Shown: one piece after another, positions 22,219-40,400 of the stretch
Position numbering within the stretch: the stretch's first letter is position 1
How the letters are laid out: every line of letters starts with the position of its first letter
NCBI GenBank assembly: GCA_018606725.1
Contig: JAGYID010000006.1
Location: 1 to 58,432 of the forward strand
DNA: 58,432 bases
Direction: 5' to 3'
Origin: Acidobacteriota bacterium
GTDB taxonomy: Bacteria > Acidobacteriota > Polarisedimenticolia > Gp22-AA2
Translations under genes and position numbers: made by a program
Notes under the pieces: generated by a model
Database searches by the model: none
Seen by the model: the letters and a program-made list of their open reading frames with translations, nothing else
Told to the model about the DNA's origin: nothing

Positions 22219-22247
22219 TTGACAGAACCTCCGTCGCACCGTACAAA
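22219..22247 (+). promoter_or_regulatory. Sigma70-type promoter upstream of modular surface protein
   Basis: TTGACA (22219-22224), 17 nt, TACAAA (22242-22247). The transcript would have a leader of about 135 nt before ATG 22389, in which nothing further was recognised. Confidence 0.7.
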
Positions 22248-22388
22248 TCGGCCAAGCCGCCCGGCCCAACATGCTTCGCCTCACGGGTGCCGGAGAACTC
22301 CTTCGTCGTCAGCACTTCACCCGTCCGGTTCGCTCGATCCGCCGATCGAGGCGACCGGGCCGAGTCTCGCTCGATGAGGAGGCGCTGC

Positions 22389-24059
22389 ATGCGTCGCACG
22401 AACGGTTTCCTGGCCCCGGTGGTCATCGTGGTCGTCGGCATTGCGTCCGCCACCGGATCGTCGCTCGCGCAGTCATGCGGCGGCGACGAGGCCGTTCTCG
22501 TGGAGGCCGGCGCGTCGATGCGCTACCGCGCCAACAGCGCAGCCGATGACAGCCCGATCATCCAGTTCGCCTCGGAGTTGAGATACATCGCCAATCTCTC
22601 CGACCCGTCGATCCCGGGAGTGAGCTGGACGGCGGAAGGGTTCAACGACTCGGGCTGGACCCCGGGCACCTACGGCGTCGGCTACGAGCTGAGCGCCGGC
22701 GGCGCGCAGAATCTGCTTCAGACAATCGTGCCGGCGCACGCCTTCTCGGTGTTCACCCGCGCCCGCTTCACGGTCGACGATCCGACCGCGGTGAATGGCG
22801 CCTTCCTCGGCGCCGACTACGACGACGGGGTCATCGTCTGGGTCAACGGCATGGAGGCCTTCCGCTCCCCGGAGATGCCGGCCGGCACGCCGGCCTGGAA
22901 CACCGACGCCACCACCCACGAATCGAGCAACGCCGCCGTCCCCAACTACGGCACGCCGCGCGACATCTCCGGCTTCGTGCTGCCGGCGCTGCACGCCGGG
23001 GAGAACGTCCTGGCGGTCGGGGTCTGGAACAGCGGCGCGGCGGCGTCGACCGACCTGGTGGTGGTCCCGAGGCTGTCGCTGGCGCCGGACTGGACGCGCC
23101 CCGATTTCGACGATTCGGCGGCGCCGTGGGCCGACGGCGTTTACGGCGTCGGCTACGACACCGACACGACCGTCAACGCGCTCGCCCTGATCGCCACCAC
23201 CGTGCCGGAGCACGTCGCCTCGGTGTTCACCCGGACCCGCTTCGACATCGCCGATCGGACCTCCGTTCACAAGCTGTTCCTCGGCGCCGACTACGACGAC
23301 GGCTACGTCGCCTGGATCAACGGCGTGGAGGTGTTCGGCTCGGCCGAGGTCCCGGCCGGGCGACTGACGTGGAGCACCGGTGCGGAGCTGCACGAGTCGA
23401 GCAATGGCACCGCACCGAACTACGGCACGCTGCGCGACATCTCGGCGCGCGGCATCCCGGCGCTGCGCGACGGGTCCAACGTGCTGGCGGTCGGCGTGTG
23501 GAACACGGCGACCCCCAGCACCTCGACCGACCTCCTGCTGGTGCCGCGCCTGTCGGCCGGCGAGTCCGACGCCTGCAACGGCCTGGACGACGACTGCGAC
23601 GGCCTGGTGGACGAAGGATTCCCGAATTTCGATCACGACGCGCAGGCCGATTGCGTCGACCCCGACGACGACAACGACGGCATCGCCGACGGCGTTGATT
23701 GCGCGCCATTCGATTCGTCCAACGCCGCCCCGCCGGTGCAGGAGGTCAGGGACTTGCGCTGGACGCGCACCGACATCCGGACCGACGTGCAGTCCTGGAG
23801 GGACCAGGGCGCCGGCGTGCGCTACGACCTGGCAGGCGGTCTGATCTCGGCATTGCGGCCGGACGGCGGCGTGGTCAACGGCGCCTGCCTGGGCGACGAC
23901 GTGGGCGCGGCGCTGTACGACGACGCGCGGGCGAAGCCAACGGTCGGCGACGCCTACTACTACATCGTCCGGGCGGAGAAGCCGCCCGCGTGCGGCACCG
24001 GCACTTACGGGGTCGCGACCTCGGGCGCGCCGCGCGCGCCGGTGAGCGACTGCCCGTAA
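22389..24059 (+). CDS. Exported modular protein: two jelly-roll-like modules, MopE repeat, C-terminal CP module
   Basis: 556 residues. ATG 22389 is preceded by AGGAGG at 6 nt. Signal peptide (FLAPVVIVVVGIASATGSSLAQ), then two copies (about residues 58-225 and 235-390) of a beta module with FNDSGW, TYGVGYE, GADYDDGVIVWVNGMEAF, HESSN, PNYGTPRDIS and NVLAVGVWNSG. This resembles modules seen with lamin-tail/CotH surface proteins. One MopE motif (CNGLDDDCDGLVDEGF) and a thrombospondin-3-like calcium segment follow. The last 105 residues form a module with YYYIVRAEK, CGTGTYG and a terminal DCP. Function unknown; probably a surface calcium- or ligand-binding protein. Confidence 0.85.
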   Translation: MRRTNGFLAPVVIVVVGIASATGSSLAQSCGGDEAVLVEAGASMRYRANSAADDSPIIQFASELRYIANLSDPSIPGVSWTAEGFNDSGWTPGTYGVGYELSAGGAQNLLQTIVPAHAFSVFTRARFTVDDPTAVNGAFLGADYDDGVIVWVNGMEAFRSPEMPAGTPAWNTDATTHESSNAAVPNYGTPRDISGFVLPALHAGENVLAVGVWNSGAAASTDLVVVPRLSLAPDWTRPDFDDSAAPWADGVYGVGYDTDTTVNALALIATTVPEHVASVFTRTRFDIADRTSVHKLFLGADYDDGYVAWINGVEVFGSAEVPAGRLTWSTGAELHESSNGTAPNYGTLRDISARGIPALRDGSNVLAVGVWNTATPSTSTDLLLVPRLSAGESDACNGLDDDCDGLVDEGFPNFDHDAQADCVDPDDDNDGIADGVDCAPFDSSNAAPPVQEVRDLRWTRTDIRTDVQSWRDQGAGVRYDLAGGLISALRPDGGVVNGACLGDDVGAALYDDARAKPTVGDAYYYIVRAEKPPACGTGTYGVATSGAPRAPVSDCP

Positions 24060-24120
24060 GGCGGCGTCAGTCGCGAAACCCGGAGGGGCCCGAAGCGCGT
24101 TGGGAAAGCGCAGTGGGGCC

Positions 24121-24149
24121 TTGACAAACCGGCATCCTGGGCGTATTTG
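24121..24149 (+). promoter_or_regulatory. Sigma70-type promoter of the giant surface protein operon
   Basis: TTGACA (24121-24126), 17 nt, TATTTG (24144-24149), giving a leader of about 220 nt before ATG 24380. Confidence 0.6.
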
Positions 24150-24379
24150 CATCCGACAGTTGGCTGCGCCCGCGACGCACCCCCCTCGCTCTGCCCGCGG
24201 GCCGGAATCCTGTCGGGCACAGATCGAACTCGGGCGAACTCGGGCTCGAACGCTCTCAATACTCGGACACTCTTGAATTCAAGCGGTTTCGAACCATCAG
24301 GCTCCATTTCGCCTGACGGGACGACGTGCGGATGGGCCCTACCCGGGCCGGAAGAGAGACTCTTTCCGGAGGCACACTG
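24150..24379 (+). other. Structured untranslated leader of the giant gene
   Basis: No gene in 24060-24379. The leader has a tandem 10-nt repeat CGAACTCGGG (24225-24244), a perfect 12-nt palindrome CTTGAATTCAAG (24272-24283) and a hairpin CCGGAAGAG / CTCTTTCCGG (24348-24369, loop about 3 nt, one bulge). The hairpin's last bases enter the GGAGG ribosome site (24368-24372). It may control translation; no known riboswitch class recognised. Confidence 0.5.
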
Positions 24380-32881
<8,502 letters not shown>

Positions 32882-32930
32882 AGCGGCGGGCGGGACTGCG
32901 GCCGCCCGGTCGGTCTGTCCGGGCGGGGCG

Positions 32931-33836
32931 ATGAAGGTGGCGCGGCGGACACTCCGCCGCGCCGCTGTGTTCGCCGTTCTCCTGGCGGCTGGCGCTCCGT
33001 CTCCGCCGTCCGCGCACGTCGCCGTCGACGCGCAGATCCGGACCCTCGACGTCCGCATCGCCGCCCACCCGTCGGCCGCCGCCCTGCGTCTGCAGCGCGG
33101 CGAGCTGCACCGCGCGCACGCCGACTGGCGCGCCGCCGAGACCGACTATCGCGCCGCCCTGCGGCTCGATCCGACCATGGTCGCCGCCGACCTGGCGCTC
33201 GGCAGGATGCTGCTGGAAGCGGGCCGCCCGGCCGCGGCGCTGGAGGCAATCGATCGATTCCTGATCGCCCGCCCGGACGAGCCTCTGGCGCTCGTGGTCC
33301 GCGGGCGGGCGCTCCTCGCCCTGGGGCGCGCGCTCGACGCGGCCGCCGCCTTCAGCCGCGCCATCGCCCGGACTCCGGCCGCGCGTCCTCCCGACCCCGA
33401 CGTTTATCTGGAACGGGCCCGCGCACTGACCGCGGCCGGTCCCGGGCATCTCACCGAGGCGCTCGGCGGGCTCGATGCCGGGCTCGCGCTCCTCGGTCCC
33501 GTCGCGGCGCTTCAGCTCGCGGCGATCGATCTCGAAGTCGAGCGTCACGACTACGACGCCGCATTGCGGCGGCTGGCCTCCCTCGAGAGCCTGTCGGCGC
33601 GCCGGGCCCCCTGGCAGGTCCGGCGCTCCGCCATCCTCGAGGCGGCCGGCCGGAGCGGCGAGGCGCGCGCCGCCTGCGACACCGCCCTCCAGGCCCTCGC
33701 GGGCCTGCAGGCCGACGGCCGCGGCACGACCCTGAAGGCCGACCTCGCCGACGAGTGTCGCGCCCGTCTGCGACGGTTGGGCGCCGCACGGGGCGAGCCG
33801 GGCGGCGCGGCCGCCGTTCCCGGAGCGGGTGATTGA
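32931..33836 (+). CDS. Exported TPR protein
   Basis: 301 residues. Signal peptide (AAVFAVLLAAGAPSPPSA), then tetratricopeptide repeats: LQRGELHRAHADWRAAETDYRAALRLDP, a second with LGRMLLEAGRPAAALEAIDRFL, a third with RGRALLALGRALDAAAAFSRAI, and weaker helical pairs to the end. Probably a periplasmic protein-protein interaction scaffold. ATG 32931 is 49 nt after the giant gene, and the stop is 2 nt before the phosphatase gene, so it sits inside an operon of modular exported proteins. Confidence 0.8.
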   Translation: MKVARRTLRRAAVFAVLLAAGAPSPPSAHVAVDAQIRTLDVRIAAHPSAAALRLQRGELHRAHADWRAAETDYRAALRLDPTMVAADLALGRMLLEAGRPAAALEAIDRFLIARPDEPLALVVRGRALLALGRALDAAAAFSRAIARTPAARPPDPDVYLERARALTAAGPGHLTEALGGLDAGLALLGPVAALQLAAIDLEVERHDYDAALRRLASLESLSARRAPWQVRRSAILEAAGRSGEARAACDTALQALAGLQADGRGTTLKADLADECRARLRRLGAARGEPGGAAAVPGAGD

Positions 33837-33838
33837 TC

Positions 33839-36800
33839 ATGCGCCGGCGCTCCGTTCTCCTTGCCGCGCTGCTCCTTCTCCCGGCCCTCTCGGGACCGGG
33901 CGCCGCCACCTCCACGCTCGTCGCGCTGGGCTCGGCGATGCGCTATCTGGGAAACGCCTCGGACCCGGGGATCGGCCTGCAATGGACGAACGAGGCCTTC
34001 GACGATGCGTCCTGGGGCGGCGGCACCTACGGCGTCGGCTATGAGACCGCCCCGCCCGGCGCCACGAATCTGCTGAAGACGACCGTTCCGGCCGGCGCCT
34101 ATTCCGTGTACACCCGCGCCCGCTTCACCATCGCCGACGTCGGTAAGGTCGCGAGGATCACTTTCGGCGCCGATTACGACGACGGTTACGTTGCCTGGGT
34201 GAACGGCGTCGAGGTCGCGCGCTCCGGCTCGATGCCGGCCGGCTCCCCCGCCTGGAACACCAATGCCGCCGCGCATGAATCGAGCAACGGCTCGGTCCCC
34301 AATTACGGCACGCCGACCGACATCACTGCGCGCGCCGTGCCGGCGCTGCACAACGGCGCCAACGTGCTGGCGGTCGGCGTCTGGAACAGCGGCGCGGCCA
34401 CCTCCACGGACCTGGTGCTGGTCCCCTCCCTCACCGTCGACATCAGCTCGCCGGTCGTCCGCGGCCCTTATCTCCAATCCGGCAGCGCCACCGGGATCGT
34501 GGTGCGCTGGCGCACCTCGACGCCGACCGACAGCGTGGTGCGCTATGGTCCCGACCCCGCCGGGCTGACCATGAGCGCCGTCGACCCCGCGCTGACGACC
34601 GAGCATGTCGTTACCCTGTCGGGACTCGTGCCGGCGACCAGGTACTACTACTCCGTCGGCGCGGCGGCGGGTCCCCTGGCCGGCGGCGACGACGCGACCT
34701 ACTTCCTGACCAGCCCGGCGCCTGGCGCGCCCCCCCCGATCCGCATCTGGGCCGTCGGCGACTCCGGCACCGCCGACGCCAACGCCCGCGCCGTGCGCGA
34801 CGCCTACAGCCTCCGGAACGGCTCCGGCACCACCAACGTCTTTCTGATGCTCGGCGACAACGCTTACAACGAGGGGACCGATCAGCAGTATCAGGCGGCG
34901 GTGTTCGACATGTACCCGGAAATCCTGAAGCAGACGGTGCTGTGGCCGACGCTCGGCAACCACGACGGCATCACCGCCGACTCCTCGACCCAGAGCGGGC
35001 CGTACTACGACATCTTCACGCTGCCGCGCGCCGGCGAAGCGGGCGGGCTGCCGTCCGGCACCGAGGCTTACTATTCCTTTGACTACGGCAACGTCCACTT
35101 CATCTGCCTCGATTCAAACGAAACCAGCCGCTCCCCCACCGGCGCCATGCTGACCTGGCTGCAGCAGGACGCCCTGTCGACGGCGGCCGACTGGACGATC
35201 GCCTTCTGGCACCACCCCCCCTACAGCAAGGGCTCGCACGACTCCGACACCGAGATCGAGCTCTACGAGATGCGCCAGAACGCCCTGCCGATCCTGGAGC
35301 GCGCCGGCGTCGATCTGGTCCTGACGGGGCACAGCCATTCGTACGAGCGCTCGTACCTCATCGACGGTCACTACGGCTCGTCGACGACCTTCACCGGGGC
35401 GATGAAGGTGGACGGTGGCGACGGGCGCGAGGACGGCACCGGCGCCTACCGCAAACCGAAGGCCGGGCCGGCGCCGCACGAGGGCGCGGTGTACGTCGTC
35501 GCGGGCAGCTCGGGGCAGACCAGCGGCAGCACCCTCAACCACCCGGCCAACTACCTGTCGCTGAACATCCTCGGATCGCTGGTGCTGGATGTGAACGGCC
35601 GCCGCCTCGACGTCCGCTTCCTGGACAGCGGCGGCGCCTTCCGCGATTACTTCACGCTCATCAAGGGCCCGGTCATCCCGCCGCCGGTCGCCGACTTCCT
35701 CGCCGCGCCGACGGCCGGCGACGCGCCGCTCCCGGTGCAGTTCACCGACCTGTCGTCCGGCGCTCCGACCGGCTGGACATGGGACTTCGACGGCGACGGG
35801 ACCGCCGACAGCAACGAACCGCAGCCGGTCTTCGAGTATCAGGCGGCCGGGCTGTTCAGCGTGAGCCTCGAAGTGGTCAACGCCGCCGGCAGCAGCGCCA
35901 AGTCGAGGCCCGGCTACATCTGCGTGACCTCCGCCGACGGGATGGCCGATGCGGACGGCGACGGCGTGCGCGATGGACTGGACGTCTGCCGCTGCGCGCC
36001 GGACCCGGCGCAGACCGATACCGACGGCGACGGGTCGGGTGACGCCTGCGACGCCGACGACGATGGCGACGGCGTCCCGGACGCCGACGATTGCGCGCCG
36101 GCGGCCCGCGGTCTTTGGGCACCGCCGCAGCCGATCGGCGACACCCTGGCGGTGTCCACCGGCGGCGGCCTCTCGTGGCTCCGCAGCCTCGGCGCCAACA
36201 CCGCCAACATCTACCGCGGCACCATCGCCCCCACCGGACCGCATGCGCGCAACGAGACCTGCCTGCTGGCGGAGCGCCCGGAGACCTTCGCGGCCGATCA
36301 AACGATCCCGCCGCCGGGCGTCGCCCTGTACTATCTCGTCAGCGGCAGGAACGCCTGCGCCGAGAGCGCCGCGGGGTTCGACAGCCGGGGGAACCCGATC
36401 GTCCCCCCGACGGCCTGCCCGGGCCAGGGGCGCGACAGCGACGGTGATGCGCACCCGGACCTCGAGGACAACTGTCCGCTCACCCTCAACGCCGCGCAGG
36501 ACGACGCCGACCGCGACGGCATCGGCGACGCCTGCGACAACTGCGGTGGCGCGGTCAATCCCGGCCAGCTCGACACCGACGGCGACCAGGCGGGCGATGC
36601 CTGCGACAACTGCCCGGCGCTCGCCAATCGCGACCAGGCCGACTTCGACCGCGATCTGCTGGGCGACGTCTGCGACCCCGACGACGACAATGACGGCGCC
36701 GCCGACGGCTCGGACTGCGCGCCGCTGGACGGCCGCTTTTTCGCGCCGCCCGGCGAGGTCGGACCGTCAGTCGTCGTCGGACCTGCGATCGACGCCATCA

Positions 36801-37051
36801 CCTGGAACGCCACAGCGCAGGCAACCGCTTACAACGTTTATCGCGGTCGCGCCTCGACGCTTCCCCCGTTCGCTTACAACCACTCGTGTTTCGAGGCGAA
36901 CTCGCCCGACACGGCGGCGACCGACCCGGATCTGCCGGCACGAGGCGATTTCTTCTATTACCTGGTGAGCGCCGTGAACGCCTGCGGCGAGGGGACGCTC
37001 GGGACCGATTCCGGGGGATCCGGGCGTCCAAATCCGGGCGCCTGCCCGTAA
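33839..37051 (+). CDS. Exported purple-acid-phosphatase-like protein with jelly-roll, PKD and C-terminal CP modules
   Basis: 1070 residues. Signal peptide, jelly-roll-like module (21-200), fibronectin-like N-terminal domain of purple acid phosphatases (204-294), then a metallophosphoesterase (about 301-610). All five metal-ligand motifs are present (VGDSG, GDNAY, GNHDG, FWHHPPY, GHSHSYER). A PKD domain (614-695, WTWDFDGDG) and thrombospondin-3-like calcium repeats alternate with two copies of the C-terminal module (761-860 and 969-1070), the last ending FYYLVSAVNACGEGT and NPGACP. Likely a secreted or surface phosphatase acting on phosphoesters. TTG 33833 is an alternative start. Coupled 2 nt after the TPR gene. 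Confidence 0.88.
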   Translation: MRRRSVLLAALLLLPALSGPGAATSTLVALGSAMRYLGNASDPGIGLQWTNEAFDDASWGGGTYGVGYETAPPGATNLLKTTVPAGAYSVYTRARFTIADVGKVARITFGADYDDGYVAWVNGVEVARSGSMPAGSPAWNTNAAAHESSNGSVPNYGTPTDITARAVPALHNGANVLAVGVWNSGAATSTDLVLVPSLTVDISSPVVRGPYLQSGSATGIVVRWRTSTPTDSVVRYGPDPAGLTMSAVDPALTTEHVVTLSGLVPATRYYYSVGAAAGPLAGGDDATYFLTSPAPGAPPPIRIWAVGDSGTADANARAVRDAYSLRNGSGTTNVFLMLGDNAYNEGTDQQYQAAVFDMYPEILKQTVLWPTLGNHDGITADSSTQSGPYYDIFTLPRAGEAGGLPSGTEAYYSFDYGNVHFICLDSNETSRSPTGAMLTWLQQDALSTAADWTIAFWHHPPYSKGSHDSDTEIELYEMRQNALPILERAGVDLVLTGHSHSYERSYLIDGHYGSSTTFTGAMKVDGGDGREDGTGAYRKPKAGPAPHEGAVYVVAGSSGQTSGSTLNHPANYLSLNILGSLVLDVNGRRLDVRFLDSGGAFRDYFTLIKGPVIPPPVADFLAAPTAGDAPLPVQFTDLSSGAPTGWTWDFDGDGTADSNEPQPVFEYQAAGLFSVSLEVVNAAGSSAKSRPGYICVTSADGMADADGDGVRDGLDVCRCAPDPAQTDTDGDGSGDACDADDDGDGVPDADDCAPAARGLWAPPQPIGDTLAVSTGGGLSWLRSLGANTANIYRGTIAPTGPHARNETCLLAERPETFAADQTIPPPGVALYYLVSGRNACAESAAGFDSRGNPIVPPTACPGQGRDSDGDAHPDLEDNCPLTLNAAQDDADRDGIGDACDNCGGAVNPGQLDTDGDQAGDACDNCPALANRDQADFDRDLLGDVCDPDDDNDGAADGSDCAPLDGRFFAPPGEVGPSVVVGPAIDAITWNATAQATAYNVYRGRASTLPPFAYNHSCFEANSPDTAATDPDLPARGDFFYYLVSAVNACGEGTLGTDSGGSGRPNPGACP

Positions 37052-37140
37052 CGCTGGCGGACCGCGTCTCGTTCCCGCCGAAGATGCCCCTGCTGTACCC
37101 AGCGAAGAATTCCTCATGGCGGCGATTTACAAAATGAAAC

Positions 37141-37164
37141 CGCGGAAGCACCCGCGGAAGCACC
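37141..37164 (+). repeat. Tandem 12-nt direct repeat next to a -35 box
   Basis: CGCGGAAGCACC occurs twice in a row, ending 4 nt before the TTGACA at 37169. The position is that of an activator-binding site; no regulator can be named. Confidence 0.5.
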
Positions 37165-37168
37165 CGTA

Positions 37169-37197
37169 TTGACACAAGTCCCGTCACGGCGTATAGG
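37169..37197 (+). promoter_or_regulatory. Sigma70-type promoter of the cohesin-dockerin operon
   Basis: TTGACA (37169-37174), 17 nt, TATAGG (37192-37197). The local sequence is more AT-rich than its surroundings. Confidence 0.75.
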
Positions 37198-37435
37198 AGA
37201 CTCATCACGAATTGAACCCGTCTGGGGCCGAGCTCCTCTTCTTTCCCCTCGAGCGCCCGGCTCCACTAACACTCGGTGCATTTCGTCACCACGCCCAGTT
37301 CGGGAGATTCCGCGTGGCGGAGCGTTCGCGGTGTATCCAAGGGACCCCGGATGACAATCCCGGGAGCGTGCCCGGCGTTCCTCCCCCCTCCCCCCACCTC
37401 TTGGTCCCGGTTGGCCCCGGCATAAAGGAGACCTG
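37198..37435 (+). other. Untranslated leader of the cohesin-dockerin operon
   Basis: About 230 nt between the promoter and ATG 37436. It is pyrimidine-rich (a C-run near 37380-37400) and ends in AAGGAG, an excellent ribosome site. No gene and no riboswitch class recognised. Confidence 0.45.
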
Positions 37436-40400
37436 ATGCTCGGTCAAGGTCGACGCGCCCGGCTGTGCCTTGTTTCTTTTTCGGCAATCATGCTGCTTCT
37501 CCTGTCTCCGACCCCCCTCGTCACCGGGTTATCAGAGGGTGAGAAACCCACTGCCGTTTCTCCATCGAGCGAGTGGGTCGCGCCAGCGGCCGATGCATGC
37601 ACCCCGTCCGGGGATTTCGTCCCGAAGGTGGAGTACGGCACCTGGATGAGTTACCGGGTCAATACGGCCTCGGACAATATCTCGAGCGGCGACCTCGTGC
37701 TGGTGCAGTGGCACTCTCCGATGACCTATTTCGCCAACTCAATCTCCACACATCTGACCGGTCTCGACTGGATCACGGCCTCCTTCGATGATTCGCAGTG
37801 GTACGGCAGCACATATGGGATCGGCTACGACACCAACCCGACTACCAACGCATTGGCGCTGATCGACCAGACAGTGCCGGCCTCGACCCCCTCGGTGTAC
37901 ACGCGCGTGCCCCTCAGCATTACACCCGCCCAGCTCGTCGGACGCAGGGTGCTCATCGGCTTCGACTACGATGACGGTGTCATTGCCTGGCTGAACGGCA
38001 CGGAGCTCTTCCGCTCACCGCAGATGCCCGCGGGTAATCCCTCCTGGGACACGCTGGCGGCGCTCCACGAATCAAGCAACGGCACCACCCCCAACTACAG
38101 CCCGATCCACGACGTCACCGCCACTTTCAAGCAAGCGATGCAGGATACTGGCAACGTTCTCGCGATCGGCGTCTGGAACCGGGACGTGGCGACCGAATCG
38201 ACCGACATGCTGCTCGTGCCCAAGCTCGTGCTGGTGGGCGACTGGACCGCTCCGGGCTTCGACGCGTCCGGCTGGAGCCAGGGTCAGTACGGCGTCGGCT
38301 ACGACACCGCGGCACCGCCCAACGCCACCGCCCTGCTCAAGACGTTGGTCGCACCGGGCGCGTACTCCGTCCTGACCCGCGCCACGTTCCATGTTGACCA
38401 TGCGTCCGACGTGACCGGACTCCGCCTGGGCGCCGATTTTGACGACGGCTATGTCGCCTGGATCAACGGGGTCGCGGTGAACTTGGCATCGATGCCCGAC
38501 GGCGATCCGGCGTGGAACACGAACGCCATCTCTCATGAATCGAGCAACGCGGCGGCGCCGAACTACGGTTCCCTCGTTGACATCCTCCCGGTGGCGCGAC
38601 CATACCTGAGGGACGGCGACAACGTGCTCGCCATCGGCGTGTGGAACTTCAACGCCCCCAATTCGAGCGACCTGGTGCTCGTCCCCTATCTCGACGTCCG
38701 TGAGTCCCCCGAAATTTGCGATGGCGCCGATAACGACTGCGACGGCCTGATCGATGAAGACGCCACGGATCCCAGCGCCTGGTACCGTGACGGCGACGGC
38801 GACGGCTACGGCGATCCGGGCCAGACTCAACAAGCCTGCGCCCAGCCATCCGGCTACGTCTCCGACAACACCGACTGCGACGACACCGACCCCGCCGTTC
38901 ATCCCGGTGACTTGGAAGTCTGCGACGGCAAGGACAATGACTGCGACGGCGCCATCGACGACGGCACCGACCAGCCGACCACCTGCGGCGTCGGCGCCTG
39001 CGCGTCTATCGGCGTCATCGCCTGTGTGAGCGGCGTCCTGCAGCCCGATACCTGCACCCCGGGCACTGGCACCGCCGAGACCTGCAACGGCCTCGATGAC
39101 GACTGCGACGGCGCCGTCGACGACGGCACCGACCAGCCGACCACCTGCGGCGTCGGCGCCTGCGCTTCGATCGGCGTCATCGCCTGTGTGAGCGGCGTCC
39201 TGCAGCCCGACACCTGCACCCCGGGCACTGGCACCGCCGAGACCTGCAACGGCGTCGATGACGACTGCGACGGCGCCATTGACGACGGCACCGACCGGCC
39301 GACCACCTGCGGCGTCGGCGCCTGCGCGTCTATCGGCGTCATCGCCTGTGTGAGCGGCGTCCTGCAGCCCGACACCTGCACCCCTGGGACCGCGGTCGCC
39401 GAGACCTGCAACGGCCTCGATGACGACTGCGACGGCGCCATCGACGACGGCACCGACCAGCCGACCACCTGCGGCGTCGGCGCCTGCGCCTCCACCGGCG
39501 TCATCGCCTGCCTCAACGGCACGCTGCAGCCCGATACCTGTACCCCTGGGACCGCGGTCGCCGAGACCTGCAACGGCCTCGATGACGACTGCGACGGCGC
39601 CATCGACGAGAATGGCGCTGCCCTGTGTGACGATACCGACCCCTGCACCGCCGAGTCGTGCGAGGGGGTCGCCGGCTGCCGGTACGATCCGATTCCACCC
39701 GGCACCGGTACCTGCCCGGGCGCTCCGGTCACGGTGACGATCACGCCGTCCCGGACAATGCCGACGACCGGCAGCCAAATCGGAGCGTGCGTACAGATCG
39801 ACATGGGGACGACGGGCGAGAGCCTCGGGAGCTACGGACTGAGACTATCCTGGAACCCGACGGTGCTGGCATACGCCGGCCACACGGGTGGAACGATCCC
39901 GTTCAGCACACCATCCGCCAACACGAGCAACGCGGCATTGGGCGAGCTCCGCTTCGCGGACGCCGCCGACGACGGCGTCGGCGCCGGAGGCACTGTCTTC
40001 GTCCTGTGCATCAACTTCGGCGTGATCGGTCCGGCCGGGTCCGGAACGACGCTCGACATCGAGCTCACGTCCCTGTTCTCGTCCGGGTTCACGAATCTCC
40101 AGCCGACCGCAGTGGCGATCGATGCGTCGATCAATGTCAAACACGGCTGCATCATCGGCGACGTGAACGGTGACGGACAGGTCAATTCGGGCGACGCGCT
40201 CCTGATCCTGTCGTACGAAGTGGGGCTCCCGACGGTCCCGCAGGCCGTCCGCGCCGCCATCGCCGACGGGTGCGGGGACGCCAGCGGCGACGGCCTGACC
40301 GACTCGACGGACGCGAACATCGTGCTGAGCTACGAGATCGGTCTGCCGATCGATCCGTCGCTGCCGATCGGGCAGGAGAACCGCACGATCGACACTTGCC

